64,000 nucleotides of DNA, taken from Pseudomonas sp. LS-2. Lineage in GTDB: Bacteria > Pseudomonadota > Gammaproteobacteria > Pseudomonadales > Pseudomonadaceae. Made by a program: the position numbers and the translations under genes. The notes beneath the pieces are model-generated. The model was not told where the DNA came from. It saw only the letters and a list, made by a program, of their open reading frames with translations, and ran no database searches. Where the stretch lies: contig NZ_QXTJ01000016.1 in the NCBI RefSeq assembly GCF_003605735.1, positions 57,276 to 121,275 on the forward strand, read 5' to 3'. Of this stretch, positions 46,041 through 58,409 are shown piece after piece (position 1 is the first letter of the stretch; each line of letters starts with the position of its first letter).

Positions 46041-46110
46041 CTATAGCATCACGGCTTGCCGGCGGCAGGGCTTTTGAGATCGCCACCGCCGGCAAGCCGG
46101 ACTGCTGCAG
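46041..46110. repeat. REP-like palindrome, family A
   Basis: ACGGCTTGCCGGCGGCAGGG on the left and CGCCACCGCCGGCAAGCCGG on the right form the usual stem with a shortened outer part. It separates the small secreted protein gene from the helicase gene. Confidence 0.8.
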
Positions 46111-46215
46111 GGACGGGAGCGACTCAGGAGGTATGGCGCAGTTTGTGTGTGTTTGGCATATCATCACGTGCCGCCCCTTCCGCGCCGTCGCGTTCATCAG
46201 GACGATTTTCCCGCA

Positions 46216-48165
46216 ATGAGTTCACCCGATTCCTTCGCTCCGCCGCCCTCGCTGTTCCTGCCCCTGACCGAAGAGGTCGCCGGGGCGCTGGCCGCTGGCG
46301 AGTCGCTGGACGACTTTCTGAGCGAGGCGACCCGGCCGCAACTCGCCGCGTTGATGCTGTTGCTCAATCTCAAGTCCCTGGTGGCGCAGAACACGGCCAT
46401 CGAAAAACTGGAGCGAATGCTCGACGACGTCATGCGCGCTGCCTTGTCGGTGGAGGAGGGCGGCGGGGCGTTCGGCGATCTGGTGCGCCTGCGTTTCAAC
46501 GCCGATAACCTGGCCGACAGCCTGAGCGTTCTGGAAGTGGCCGGTATTGCCCTGCTGGAAAGTCATGAAGTCGAGGACCGGGAATACCTCGACGAAGACG
46601 GGCATTGGGACTTCGGATTTGGCAAACGTCAGCGTCAGAAGCTGGAGCCGCTGACCCGCGAGATCGTGCTACCGACTGGCGATGTCCTGCGCCTGAGCGA
46701 TCAGCAAAGCCGGATTTTCGATGAGTTCCAGGTGTGCAAGGACGAGTCGTTCCACTTGCAGGCCTACGCCGGAGTGGGCAAAACCTTCCTGCTGACCAAG
46801 TTCTTCGAAGTGCTGGACCCGGAAAAAACCCTGCTGATGGCAACGTTTCCCGCGCAGGTCATGGCATTGCAGGATCGCATCCGCCACGCCAACCCCAGCG
46901 GCCGACTCAACGCCTGCACGTTCGCCCACATGGCCAACCTGCTGCTCAACCGCGACCTGACTTCCCGAGGCTGGCGCAACAGCGACATGCAGCGCACCAG
47001 TGCCAGTTCTTTGGTGTCCGATCAGCAAGTGGCGCAGTGGCTGAACCTGCCAGCGGTGGGCACGTTGCAGCCCCGCGACGTGGCGCGAGTCTGTCGCACC
47101 ACCGTTCACAGCTACTGCCTGTCGCCGCTGGCGACCATCGAGCCGCGCCACCTGCCGTCGCTGGGCCATGCCGCGAGCCAGGCCGACATCGCCATGCTGC
47201 TGGAATACAGTCGCCTGTTATGGCGGGAAACAGTCAGGCCATCGGCGCCGCACATTCGTCTGCCGATTCGCAACAGCCAACGCATCAAGTTTCTGTCGCT
47301 GACCTCGGAGGTCATTCCCGAGAACTACAGCCACATCATCATCGACGAGAGCCACGAGTTGACGGCACCCATGGTGCAGATTCTCGACCGCAGCCCGCAG
47401 GCAGTGATCACCCTGGGCGACGAATTCCAGCAACTGAGCGGCAAGGCCCCGCGTCATGGCGGGTTCATTCGCCAACGCTTCATGACCCAGTCGATCCGGG
47501 CCGGCAAACAGATGGCCGAAGTGCTCGATCCGCTGATTCAACTGCACCCCAGCGACATCAAGGAAGGCTTCGTCGGTCGTGCGCCTCATCCGACCCGAAT
47601 CATTGGCCACAGCGTCATGCCGATTCCGGAAAAGCCCACCACGATTCTGGTTGCCAATGAATGGGGCCTGTTCGCCTGGTTCAGACGCCTGACCGAAGCC
47701 GGGGCCCGTTTCAGTCTGCCGCCAAGAACGCTGGAACACCTGACACTGTTCGTCAAAGGCCTGGACCAGCTGTACCGCGAGGATCACAGGCCGCAGCACC
47801 GTCTGATCTTCCGCTTTGCCTATTGGGACGCGCTGGCTTCGGCCATGGGCGCGAGCCACGAATTCAAGGCCGTTCATGAGTGGCTGGGGCAGGGCAATAC
47901 GCTGCAGGACTTCGTCGAGACCGCGCAGCGTTTCTGCAGCGACCCTGCCGCCATCATCAAACTGGCGAAAGTCGAAGACGTGAAGAACCAGGAGTTCGAT
48001 TCCGTGCTGCTGTCGCGCGATCTCATGCGCCCACCTCGCGAAGGGTCGACGCACTCGCTGGCCAGCGTCTGTTCGCTGCTGTACACCGCCAGCTCCCGTG
48101 CGCGCCATGAGCTGCTGTTGCCAGGCAACATGAACGACTGGCTGCAGGACCTCGGTCGTCGATAA
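46216..48165 (+). CDS. UvrD-like superfamily 1 helicase / ATPase
   Basis: A 649-residue protein. A helical N-terminal region of about 150 residues without recognised motifs is followed by an SF1 helicase core: Walker A AYAGVGKTFLL with Lys189, Walker B IIIDESHEL with Asp377, a motif III-like VITLGDEFQQLSG, and a C-terminal LLYTASSRARHELLLPG resembling motif VI. Spacing between Walker A and B is long, suggesting an inserted domain. The ATG at 46216 gives MSSPDSF. It is convergent with the SNF2 gene, 12 bases away. The role is unknown; DNA or RNA unwinding is inferred. Confidence 0.75.
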   Translation: MSSPDSFAPPPSLFLPLTEEVAGALAAGESLDDFLSEATRPQLAALMLLLNLKSLVAQNTAIEKLERMLDDVMRAALSVEEGGGAFGDLVRLRFNADNLADSLSVLEVAGIALLESHEVEDREYLDEDGHWDFGFGKRQRQKLEPLTREIVLPTGDVLRLSDQQSRIFDEFQVCKDESFHLQAYAGVGKTFLLTKFFEVLDPEKTLLMATFPAQVMALQDRIRHANPSGRLNACTFAHMANLLLNRDLTSRGWRNSDMQRTSASSLVSDQQVAQWLNLPAVGTLQPRDVARVCRTTVHSYCLSPLATIEPRHLPSLGHAASQADIAMLLEYSRLLWRETVRPSAPHIRLPIRNSQRIKFLSLTSEVIPENYSHIIIDESHELTAPMVQILDRSPQAVITLGDEFQQLSGKAPRHGGFIRQRFMTQSIRAGKQMAEVLDPLIQLHPSDIKEGFVGRAPHPTRIIGHSVMPIPEKPTTILVANEWGLFAWFRRLTEAGARFSLPPRTLEHLTLFVKGLDQLYREDHRPQHRLIFRFAYWDALASAMGASHEFKAVHEWLGQGNTLQDFVETAQRFCSDPAAIIKLAKVEDVKNQEFDSVLLSRDLMRPPREGSTHSLASVCSLLYTASSRARHELLLPGNMNDWLQDLGRR

Positions 48166-48177
48166 ACGCCGTCAGGC

Positions 48178-50883
<2,706 letters not shown>

Positions 50884-50896
50884 GTCTTGCCCTGCG

Positions 50897-51433
50897 TCAG
50901 CGCGGTGCTTGAAGAGGAGAGACCTTGATCAACATCGCCAGACTTCCATTATCCATATAGGTCAACTCGCCGTTGCGCACTCGGGTCGCCTGACGCATGC
51001 GTTCGCTGGTGACCAGCACGCCGTGATCGTCGAGCTGATTGACCCAGAAGTTGGCGTCGATGTCCGTAAAGCGCGCCAGGCCCAGACTGACCGTGCCTTC
51101 GATGGGGAAGTGGCCGAACTGCTCCTGACCGCTGCTGATGGCGACCTTGCTCGGGGTCGCGCTGAGGTCCTGTTGCCAGGCACGATGCAGCAACACCTTG
51201 TAGCCATCGCTGGTTTCAAGCTTGTTCACCAAGGCGTCCAGCGCGGTGGTGGTCTGTTGGTCGGCGCCAAGCTGTTGGGCGCCGGCAGCCCAGTCCTCCG
51301 GTGCGGGCTGGTTGGTCGCCGCCGGTTCGCCATGCTGACGGAACAGGATCAATTCCACCTGATAAGTGCCATCGGCAAAGGCTGCAGGGGCAAACAGCAC
51401 CAACAGCAGGGTGAGCGAGCGAAACAGACGCAT
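50897..51433 (-). CDS. csiV: CsiV family protein
   Basis: A 178-residue protein with a signal peptide, MRLFRSLTLLLVLFAPAAFA, cleaved near residue 20. The mature start DGTYQVELILFRQHGEPAA is typical of CsiV, a peptidoglycan-binding protein first described in Vibrio. C-terminal TRVRNGELTYMDNGSLAMLIKV is also family-like. It lies directly after mfd in the same direction, a linkage widely conserved in gammaproteobacteria. Function in this genus is inferred. Confidence 0.85.
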   Translation of the reverse strand: MRLFRSLTLLLVLFAPAAFADGTYQVELILFRQHGEPAATNQPAPEDWAAGAQQLGADQQTTTALDALVNKLETSDGYKVLLHRAWQQDLSATPSKVAISSGQEQFGHFPIEGTVSLGLARFTDIDANFWVNQLDDHGVLVTSERMRQATRVRNGELTYMDNGSLAMLIKVSPLQAPR

Positions 51434-51442
51434 GGTGAATCC

Positions 51443-54400
51443 TTAAGCCGATTTGGTGGACTGCGGGGTCAGGCGGTCGAACAGCGCTTCAATGGTGTTG
51501 AAGCGTTCTTCGGGGCGCTCCATCGGCACCGTGAACTTGAATAACGTGGCGCCTTCGAATTTGTAGCGTTTGGGTTGCCCCTGAATCAGCTTGATCAACG
51601 TCAGCGGATCTACTGGAGTATCGGCCGCAAATTCGATTCGTCCACCCTGCGGACCGGCATCGACTTTCTTGATGCCCAGTTGCTCGGCCTTGAGTTTGAG
51701 CGAAGTCATGCGCACCAGGTTCTTGGTCGGTTCCGGCAGCAGGCCGAAGCGGTCGATCATCTCCACTTGCAGGTCTTTGAGGCCTTCTTCGTCGGCGGCG
51801 TTGGCGATGCGTTTGTAGAGGATCAGGCGCGCGTGCACGTCTGGCAGGTAGTCTTCGGGAATCAGCCCCGGCACCCGCAAATTGACTTCCGGACCACCGC
51901 CCAGCGGCTGATCCAGATTTGGCTGCTCGCCCTTGCGGATCGACTTCACCGCACGTTCCAGCATTTCCATATAAAGGGTGAACCCCACGGCCTGGATCTG
52001 CCCGCTTTGGCCTTCGCCGAGCAGTTCCCCCGCGCCACGGATTTCCAGGTCGTTGGTCGCCAGCACGAAGCCCGCGCCCAGGTCCTGGGTGTTGGCGATG
52101 GCTTCCAGACGCTTCTCGGCGTCCGGTGTGATCTGCTTGCGTGGCGGCGTCAGCAGATAGGCATAAGCCTGGTGGTGACTGCGTCCGACGCGGCCGCGCA
52201 ACTGGTGCAACTGAGCCAGACCGAATTTGTCTGCGCGCTCGATGATGATGGTGTTGGCGCTCGGCACGTCGATGCCGGTTTCGATGATGGTCGAGGCGAT
52301 CAGCACGTTGAAGCGCTTGTGATAGAAGTCGCTCATCACCTGTTCGAGATCGCGCTCGTGCATCTGCCCGTGGCCGATGCCGATGCGCGCTTCGGGTACC
52401 AGCTCAGCAAGGTCGGCGGCGCACTTCTCGATGGTTTTCACATCGTTGTGCAGGTAGTAGACCTGACCGCCGCGCAGCAACTCACGCAGCAGCGCCTCTT
52501 TGACCGTCGGCTTGTTCTGCTCCATGACAAAGGTGCGCACCGACAGGCGACGGGCAGGCGGGGTGGCGATGATCGACAGATCACGCATGCCGGCCACGGC
52601 CATGTTCAAGGTGCGCGGGATTGGCGTGGCGGTCAGGGTCAGGATGTCGACCTCGCTGCGCAGCGCCTTGAGCTGTTCTTTCTGACGCACACCGAAGCGG
52701 TGTTCTTCGTCGATGATCACCAGCCCCAGGTTCTTGATTTTGACGTCGTCCTGCAACAGCTTGTGGGTGCCGATGACGATATCGATCTTGCCTTCGGCCA
52801 GATCGGCCACGGCGGCGTTGATCTCCTTGGCCGACTTGAAGCGGCTCATGACTTCAACGGTCACCGGCCAGTCGGCGAAGCGGTCGCGGAAGCTGTTGTA
52901 GTGTTGCTGGGCGAGCAGGGTGGTCGGTACCAGAATCGCCACCTGCTTGCCGCCATGCACCGCGATGAACGCCGCGCGCATCGCCACTTCCGTCTTGCCG
53001 AAACCGACGTCGCCGCAGACCAGACGGTCCATCGGCTTGGGTGCCAGCATGTCGTGGCGTACCGCTTCGATGGTGGTCTGCTGGTCCGGGGTTTCTTCGA
53101 ACGGGAAACCGGCGCTGAAGGTTTCATAGTCCAGCTTTGGATCGGCGAACGCGTAGCCTTCGCGGGCGGCGCGGCGGGCATAGATATCGAGCAGTTCGGC
53201 GGCCACATCGCGCACTTGCTCGGCGGCCTTGCGCTTGGCTTTCTGCCAGGCTTCGGAGCCCAATCGGTGCAGTGGCGCCAGTTCGTCATCGCTGCCGGTG
53301 TAGCGGGCAATGAGGTGCAGGTTGGCGACCGGGACATACAGCTTGGCGTCCTCGGCATAGGCCAGCATCAGGAACTCGGCGGCCTGATTCTCCACCTCCA
53401 GTGTCGCCAGGCCCAGATAGCGGCCCACGCCGTGGTCGATGTGAACCACCGGCGCGCCTTCGCGCAGTTCGGCGAGGTTCTTGATGACGGCATCATTGGA
53501 GTGGCCGTCGGCGCGCTTCTCGCGGCGGCGGCGCTGCATGACCCGCTGACCGAACAGCGGACTTTCGGCGACCAGCGCCAGTGCCGGCTGCTCCAGCACC
53601 AGTCCTTCGTCCAGCGGCGCGATGGTGATCGCCAGCCGCTCTTTGCTGTCGACGAACTCCTGCCAGCTGTCGAGGGTTTTGGGGCGCAGTTTCAGACGCT
53701 CGAGCAGCTCCAGCAGGACTTCGCGGCGACCCGCGGACTCAGCGGTGAACAGCACGCGGCCGGGGAATTCGTTGAGGAAGGTCGACAGCGCCGCCAATGG
53801 CTCGTTGGCCTTGGCTTCGATGGCGAGATTGGGCAGCACCTGCGCCGGGAATCGTTCGCGACCCACGCCGGTTTCGACATCGTCCTGGCTGGTGACCACT
53901 CGCGGCCAGGTCTTCAGGCGTGCGAAGCAGTCTTCCACCGGCAGGAACAGTTCATCGGGGGGCAGCAACGGACGGTCGGGATCGACGCGACGTTCTTCAT
54001 AACGGTTGCGCACGTCCTTCCAGAAGGTCTCGGCGGCCTGTTCGATGCCGGGCAAGGAGAACACTTGCGTGTCCTGCGGCAGGTAGTCGAACAGCGTCGA
54101 GGTTTCTTCGAAGAACAGCGGAATGTAGTACTCGATACCTGCGGGCGTAATCCCGCTGTTCAGGTCCTGGAAGATCGGGCTGCGGCGGAAGTCCACATCG
54201 AAGCGCTCGCGGAACCGCGCCTTGAAGCGGGTGACGGCCTCCTTCTGCAATGGGAATTCCTTGGCCGGCAACAGACGCACCGAGTCGACCTTGTCGATGG
54301 AACGCTGGGTCTCCGGTTCGAAGGTGCGCAGGGTTTCGATTTCGTCGTCGAACAGGTCGATCCGGTAGGGGAGTTTGCTGCCCATCGGGAACAGGTCGAT

Positions 54401-54904
54401 CAGCGCGCCGCGTACCGTGAATTCACCATGCTCGTACACCGTATCGACGTATCGATAGCCGCTGGCTTCGAGCCGCGAGCGCATCAGCTCGACATCGAGC
54501 TTCTGGCCGACGTCGAGCACCAAACTGCTGCCGAGCAGGAATTTGGTCGGCGCCAGGCGGTGCAAGGCGGTTGTGATCGGCACCACCAGCACGCCATGTT
54601 CCAGCTCCGGCAACCGGTAAAGGCTGGCGATACGCTGGGAGATGATGTCCTGATGCGGCGAGAACAGATCGTAGGGCAGGGTTTCCCAGTCAGGGAAATG
54701 CAACACCGGAAGCGCAGGGGCGAAAAACTTCAGTTCCTGCTCCAGCCGCTCGGCACTTTGGCTGTCGGCGGTCAAAAGCAGGGTGAAGCGTTTCGCGGCG
54801 CTGGCGGCCTCGGCGATGGCCAGGCTTTGAGCGGCACCGGGCAGATTGCCCCAATGTTGTTTGCCTGCGGCAGCAGGAAGAATCGGTAGGCGCAGAACGG
54901 GCAC
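51443..54904 (-). CDS. mfd: Transcription-repair coupling factor Mfd
   Basis: A 1153-residue protein, close to the E. coli length. It shows the UvrB-like N-terminal module, the RNA-polymerase-binding domain around VVHIDHGVGRYLGL near residue 495, and the translocase with Walker A CGDVGFGKTEVAMRAAF near residue 630 and DEEH in VIIDEEHRFGV. The RecG-like motif HHQAYAYLLTP follows the helicase core. Mfd removes stalled RNA polymerase at DNA lesions and recruits UvrA. It starts at GTG. It is a long single-frame gene, and the large open frames on the other strand are shadows. Confidence 0.97.
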   Translation of the reverse strand: MPVLRLPILPAAAGKQHWGNLPGAAQSLAIAEAASAAKRFTLLLTADSQSAERLEQELKFFAPALPVLHFPDWETLPYDLFSPHQDIISQRIASLYRLPELEHGVLVVPITTALHRLAPTKFLLGSSLVLDVGQKLDVELMRSRLEASGYRYVDTVYEHGEFTVRGALIDLFPMGSKLPYRIDLFDDEIETLRTFEPETQRSIDKVDSVRLLPAKEFPLQKEAVTRFKARFRERFDVDFRRSPIFQDLNSGITPAGIEYYIPLFFEETSTLFDYLPQDTQVFSLPGIEQAAETFWKDVRNRYEERRVDPDRPLLPPDELFLPVEDCFARLKTWPRVVTSQDDVETGVGRERFPAQVLPNLAIEAKANEPLAALSTFLNEFPGRVLFTAESAGRREVLLELLERLKLRPKTLDSWQEFVDSKERLAITIAPLDEGLVLEQPALALVAESPLFGQRVMQRRRREKRADGHSNDAVIKNLAELREGAPVVHIDHGVGRYLGLATLEVENQAAEFLMLAYAEDAKLYVPVANLHLIARYTGSDDELAPLHRLGSEAWQKAKRKAAEQVRDVAAELLDIYARRAAREGYAFADPKLDYETFSAGFPFEETPDQQTTIEAVRHDMLAPKPMDRLVCGDVGFGKTEVAMRAAFIAVHGGKQVAILVPTTLLAQQHYNSFRDRFADWPVTVEVMSRFKSAKEINAAVADLAEGKIDIVIGTHKLLQDDVKIKNLGLVIIDEEHRFGVRQKEQLKALRSEVDILTLTATPIPRTLNMAVAGMRDLSIIATPPARRLSVRTFVMEQNKPTVKEALLRELLRGGQVYYLHNDVKTIEKCAADLAELVPEARIGIGHGQMHERDLEQVMSDFYHKRFNVLIASTIIETGIDVPSANTIIIERADKFGLAQLHQLRGRVGRSHHQAYAYLLTPPRKQITPDAEKRLEAIANTQDLGAGFVLATNDLEIRGAGELLGEGQSGQIQAVGFTLYMEMLERAVKSIRKGEQPNLDQPLGGGPEVNLRVPGLIPEDYLPDVHARLILYKRIANAADEEGLKDLQVEMIDRFGLLPEPTKNLVRMTSLKLKAEQLGIKKVDAGPQGGRIEFAADTPVDPLTLIKLIQGQPKRYKFEGATLFKFTVPMERPEERFNTIEALFDRLTPQSTKSA

Positions 54905-55020
54905 GGAAGATAAAGCTCCAGGCGTTGCGGCAAAGCTGGGGATTGTAACTAAATCGGCAATCCGCTGTCAGTTTTACGCTCACGCGATTATGTAGTGCCC
55001 GTCTTGTTCAAAACAGCGGA

Positions 55021-55049
55021 TTGCTCATAAACAAAGGCTTGGGCATAAT
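55021..55049 (+). promoter_or_regulatory. Sigma-70 type promoter of gap
   Basis: TTGCTC at 55021-55026, a 17-base spacer, and CATAAT at 55044-55049 form a fair sigma-70 promoter. It lies about 40 bases before the gap start. Confidence 0.6.
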
Positions 55050-55088
55050 GTAGTCCCTTTTTTCAGCCCCTACATGTGGAAGGTTCCC

Positions 55089-56537
55089 GTGACTCAGAAG
55101 CCCGACCAGTGTCTTGGTGAATGGATCGATCGTGAAGCCCTCGCCGAGGCGATGATCCCGCTTATCGGACAGCTATACCGCAATAACAATGTGGTGAGTT
55201 CGATCTATGGCCGCACCCTGATCAACCGTTCAGTCATCGCGATTCTCAAGGCTCACCGCTTTGCGCGTCACCGCCAGGCTGACGCAACCGAGTTGTCCGT
55301 ACACGAGACTTTCCCGCTCATCAAAGCGATGAGCGAGCTCAAACTGGGCGCTGCTTCGGTGGACCTGGGCAAGCTGGCCGTCAAATACAAGGCCGAAGCC
55401 AATGGCCGTACTGCCGAGCAGTTCGTCCGCGAAGAAATGGCCGAAATCGTCGGTCAACAGAACTCCGGCGCTCGCAAGGGCACTGACGTCGTGCTGTACG
55501 GCTTCGGTCGTATCGGTCGTCTGCTGGCCCGCATCCTGATCGAAAAAACCGGTGGCGGCGACGGCCTGCGTCTGCGTGCCATCGTCGTGCGCAAAGGCGC
55601 CGAGAACGATCTGGTCAAGCGCGCCAGCCTGCTGCGTCGTGACTCGGTTCACGGCCCGTTCGACGGCACCATCACCATCGATGAAGCCAACAACACCATC
55701 AGCGCCAACGGCAACCTGATTCAGGTGATCTACGCCAAGAACCCGACCGAGGTGGATTACACCCAGTACGGTATCAAAGACGCGCTGTTGGTCGACAACA
55801 CCGGTGTCTGGCGTGATGCCGACGGTCTTGGCCAGCACCTGCAGTGCCCTGGCATCGACCGCGTGGTGCTGACCGCGCCGGGCAAGGGCAAGCTGAAGAA
55901 CATCGTTCACGGCATCAACCACCAGCAGATCACCGCCGATGACAAGATCATCTCGGCTGCGTCCTGCACCACCAACGCCATCGTACCGGTCCTCAAGGCC
56001 GTCAACGACAAGTTCGGTATCGTCAACGGTCACGTTGAAACGGTTCACTCGTACACCAACGACCAGAACCTGATCGACAACTTCCACAAGGGCGATCGCC
56101 GTGGCCGTAGTGCCGCGTTGAACATGGTCATCACCGAAACCGGTGCTGCCACCGCAGCTGCGAAGGCACTGCCTGAGCTGGCCGGCAAGCTGACCGGTAA
56201 CGCGATCCGCGTTCCGACGCCGAACGTTTCGATGGCGATTCTGAACCTGAACCTGGGCACCGCGACCACTCGCGAAGAAATGAACGAATACCTGCGCGAA
56301 ACCGCGCTGTACTCGGACCTGCACAAGCAGATCGACTTCGTGAATTCGCAGGAAGTGGTTTCGACCGACTTCGTAGGCTCGCGTCACGCGGGTGTGGTCG
56401 ATGCTGAGGCGACCATCTGCATGGATAACCGCGTTGTGCTGTACGTCTGGTACGACAACGAATTCGGTTACAGCTGCCAGGTGGTTCGCGTGATGGAAGA
56501 CATGGCGGGCGTCAACCCACCGGCTTTCCCGAAGTAA
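55089..56537 (+). CDS. gap: Glyceraldehyde-3-phosphate dehydrogenase, long Pseudomonas type
   Basis: A 482-residue GAPDH with an N-terminal extension of about 120 residues before the NAD-binding fold VVLYGFGRIGRLLARIL. The catalytic Cys293 lies in SAASCTTNAIVPVLK, with a His in the usual spacing, and the C-terminal YVWYDNEFGYSCQVVRV is classical. This long form is characteristic of Pseudomonas and serves mainly gluconeogenesis. The GTG at 55089 is preceded by GGAAGGTTCCC; an ATG at 55074 has no ribosome site. A strong terminator follows. Confidence 0.95.
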   Translation: MTQKPDQCLGEWIDREALAEAMIPLIGQLYRNNNVVSSIYGRTLINRSVIAILKAHRFARHRQADATELSVHETFPLIKAMSELKLGAASVDLGKLAVKYKAEANGRTAEQFVREEMAEIVGQQNSGARKGTDVVLYGFGRIGRLLARILIEKTGGGDGLRLRAIVVRKGAENDLVKRASLLRRDSVHGPFDGTITIDEANNTISANGNLIQVIYAKNPTEVDYTQYGIKDALLVDNTGVWRDADGLGQHLQCPGIDRVVLTAPGKGKLKNIVHGINHQQITADDKIISAASCTTNAIVPVLKAVNDKFGIVNGHVETVHSYTNDQNLIDNFHKGDRRGRSAALNMVITETGAATAAAKALPELAGKLTGNAIRVPTPNVSMAILNLNLGTATTREEMNEYLRETALYSDLHKQIDFVNSQEVVSTDFVGSRHAGVVDAEATICMDNRVVLYVWYDNEFGYSCQVVRVMEDMAGVNPPAFPK

Positions 56538-56590
56538 GATAGAGGCAGCGGCGGGCGATTTGTACACGCCGCAAGCTGAATCTCAAGAAG

Positions 56591-56620
56591 CGCCCCGACT
56601 GGTTCGGGGCGTTTTTTTTT
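56591..56620 (+). terminator. Rho-independent terminator of gap
   Basis: CGCCCCGA-CTGGT-TCGGGGCG makes an 8-bp stem followed by nine T residues. It lies about 55 bases after the gap stop. Confidence 0.95.
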
Positions 56621-56705
56621 GTGGTTTTCGGCTCCCTGTCCGGCCCCTCCAGCTTCTCCCACAGAGTTCGGTGTTCAACACGAAATTTGGGCACATCGCG
56701 AATCC

Positions 56706-56771
56706 GTAGCAGTCCGGCTTGCCGGCGGTGGCGTGTTCAAAATCGCTACCGCCGGCAAGCCGGACTGCTAC
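56706..56771. repeat. REP-like palindrome, family A
   Basis: GTAGCAGTCCGGCTTGCCGG and CCGGCAAGCCGGACTGCTAC are perfect complements over 20 bases, the best copy of family A in the window. It lies between the convergent gap and citrate-type MFS genes. Confidence 0.9.
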
Positions 56772-56827
56772 AGAAAAAGCGTGCAAACCCCGCTCTTGCT
56801 TTGGCTTTTGATCTTAGCGTTGGACGT

Positions 56828-58117
56828 TTAACCCGCAACTGCCGCCATGCGCGCCTGACCACCTTTGCGGAACAGCACCAGTGTCGCGATCAGACCCAGA
56901 ACCGCAGCGCCGCTCAGCCAGATACCCGGCGCGGCCTTGTTGTCGAGCACGTGGATCAGATAAGTACACGCCGCCGGCGTGAAACCACCAAAGGTAGCGG
57001 TCGCCAGGCTATACGCCAGAGAGAACCCGGTGGTGCGCACTTCGACCGGCATGATCTCGGTCAGCGAAACCACCATAGCGCCGTTGTACGAACCGTACAG
57101 GAACGACAACCACAGCTCGACCATCAGCAGGTTGGCGAAGCTCGGGTTGGAGGTCAGCCACGACAGGGCAGGGTAGGCCGTAACGATGGCCAGAATCGTT
57201 GCCGCCAACAACAGCGGCTTGCGACCGATCTTGTCCGACAAAGCGCCCATCACCGGCAGCCAGATGAAGTTCGAGATCCCCACGCACACCGTCACCAGCA
57301 GGCTGTCCAGGTCAGACAGGTGCAGTTCGTTCTTGCCGAAGGTCGGCGTGTACGCGGTGATCAGGTAGAACGAGACGGTGGTCATGACCACCAGCGCCAT
57401 ACCGGCAATCACCAGACCGAAATTCGCGCCGATGGACTTGACCACTTCGCCCAGTGTCGGACGATGTTTGCGGGCGCGGGCTTCGAACTCAGGGGTTTCT
57501 TCCAGCGAACGACGAATCACGAAGATGGCCGGAACGATCATGCAGCCGACCAGGAACGGCACGCGCCAGCCCCACTGACCCATTTCTTCGGGGCTCAGCC
57601 AGTGGTTCAGACCCACACCCAGAAGGCCTGCGAAAACCACGGCGGCTTGCTGACTGGCCGACTGCCAACTGACGAAGAAGCCTTTGCGACCCGGGGTGGA
57701 GATTTCAGCCAGATAGACCGAAACGCCGCCCAGTTCCACACCGGCCGAGAATCCTTGTAACAAACGGCCGACCAACACAAGCAGCGGCGCAGCGACGCCC
57801 AAGGTCGCATAACCCGGAACGCAGGCGATCAGGATCGTCCCCATGGCCATCATGGCGAGGGTAATGATCAGGCCTTTTTTTCGACCGTGGTGGTCGATGT
57901 AGGCACCGAGGAAGATTGCGCCCAGTGGGCGCATCAAGAAGCCGGCGCCGAAGGTTGCCAGCGAAAGCATCAGCGATGCGAATTCACTGTCGGCGGGGAA
58001 GAAGGTCTTGGCGATGGCTGTGGCGTAGAAGCCATAGACCATAAAGTCAAACATTTCAAGGAAGTTGCCGCTGACAACGCGAAATATCGCCTTGCCTTTG
58101 CCGGTGTTCGAGGCCAT
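56828..58117 (-). CDS. MFS citrate/tricarballylate-type proton symporter
   Basis: A 429-residue MFS protein of the metabolite:H+ symporter group. The start [19 protein letters not shown] and the first-loop motif [14 protein letters not shown] are typical of citrate-proton symporters such as CitA and Tcu[22 protein letters not shown] follows in helix 4, and [14 protein letters not shown] is the second-half copy. Twelve helices are predicted. The gene has no metabolic partner next to it. Citrate or tricarballylate is the best guess for its substrate. Confidence 0.85.
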   Translation of the reverse strand: MASNTGKGKAIFRVVSGNFLEMFDFMVYGFYATAIAKTFFPADSEFASLMLSLATFGAGFLMRPLGAIFLGAYIDHHGRKKGLIITLAMMAMGTILIACVPGYATLGVAAPLLVLVGRLLQGFSAGVELGGVSVYLAEISTPGRKGFFVSWQSASQQAAVVFAGLLGVGLNHWLSPEEMGQWGWRVPFLVGCMIVPAIFVIRRSLEETPEFEARARKHRPTLGEVVKSIGANFGLVIAGMALVVMTTVSFYLITAYTPTFGKNELHLSDLDSLLVTVCVGISNFIWLPVMGALSDKIGRKPLLLAATILAIVTAYPALSWLTSNPSFANLLMVELWLSFLYGSYNGAMVVSLTEIMPVEVRTTGFSLAYSLATATFGGFTPAACTYLIHVLDNKAAPGIWLSGAAVLGLIATLVLFRKGGQARMAAVAG

Positions 58118-58409
58118 CTGGAATTACTCACTTAGGCTGTCTAGCTGGGGGATCCGTTGTATTTATGCGTCCTCTGCTGCGCCGTTCGAGCTTGGCCCCG
58201 CTCAGCGCAGATTTGTAACGATATGTGTAAAAGTGGCGGATAGCAATCAGAAGACCGGTGTCGAATGTCGTCGTTCACCCGCTGGGCAGCTGTGATAGAA
58301 ATATTTGTATATGCCATCCAGCCAGTCGATCTGCCTTTAACTCACCAGCAATTGCCCGAACCGCCACCTATGCGGATTGGGATCTATAAAATCGCGAGTT
58401 AAAGCCACA

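Noticed and set aside
51575..54889. A 1104-codon open frame antisense to mfd
   Set aside because: It is a shadow of mfd with His/Gln/Arg-rich sequence and no family signature.
55230..56567. A 445-codon frame antisense to gap
   Set aside because: It is a shadow of the GAPDH gene, whose catalytic motifs are all present.
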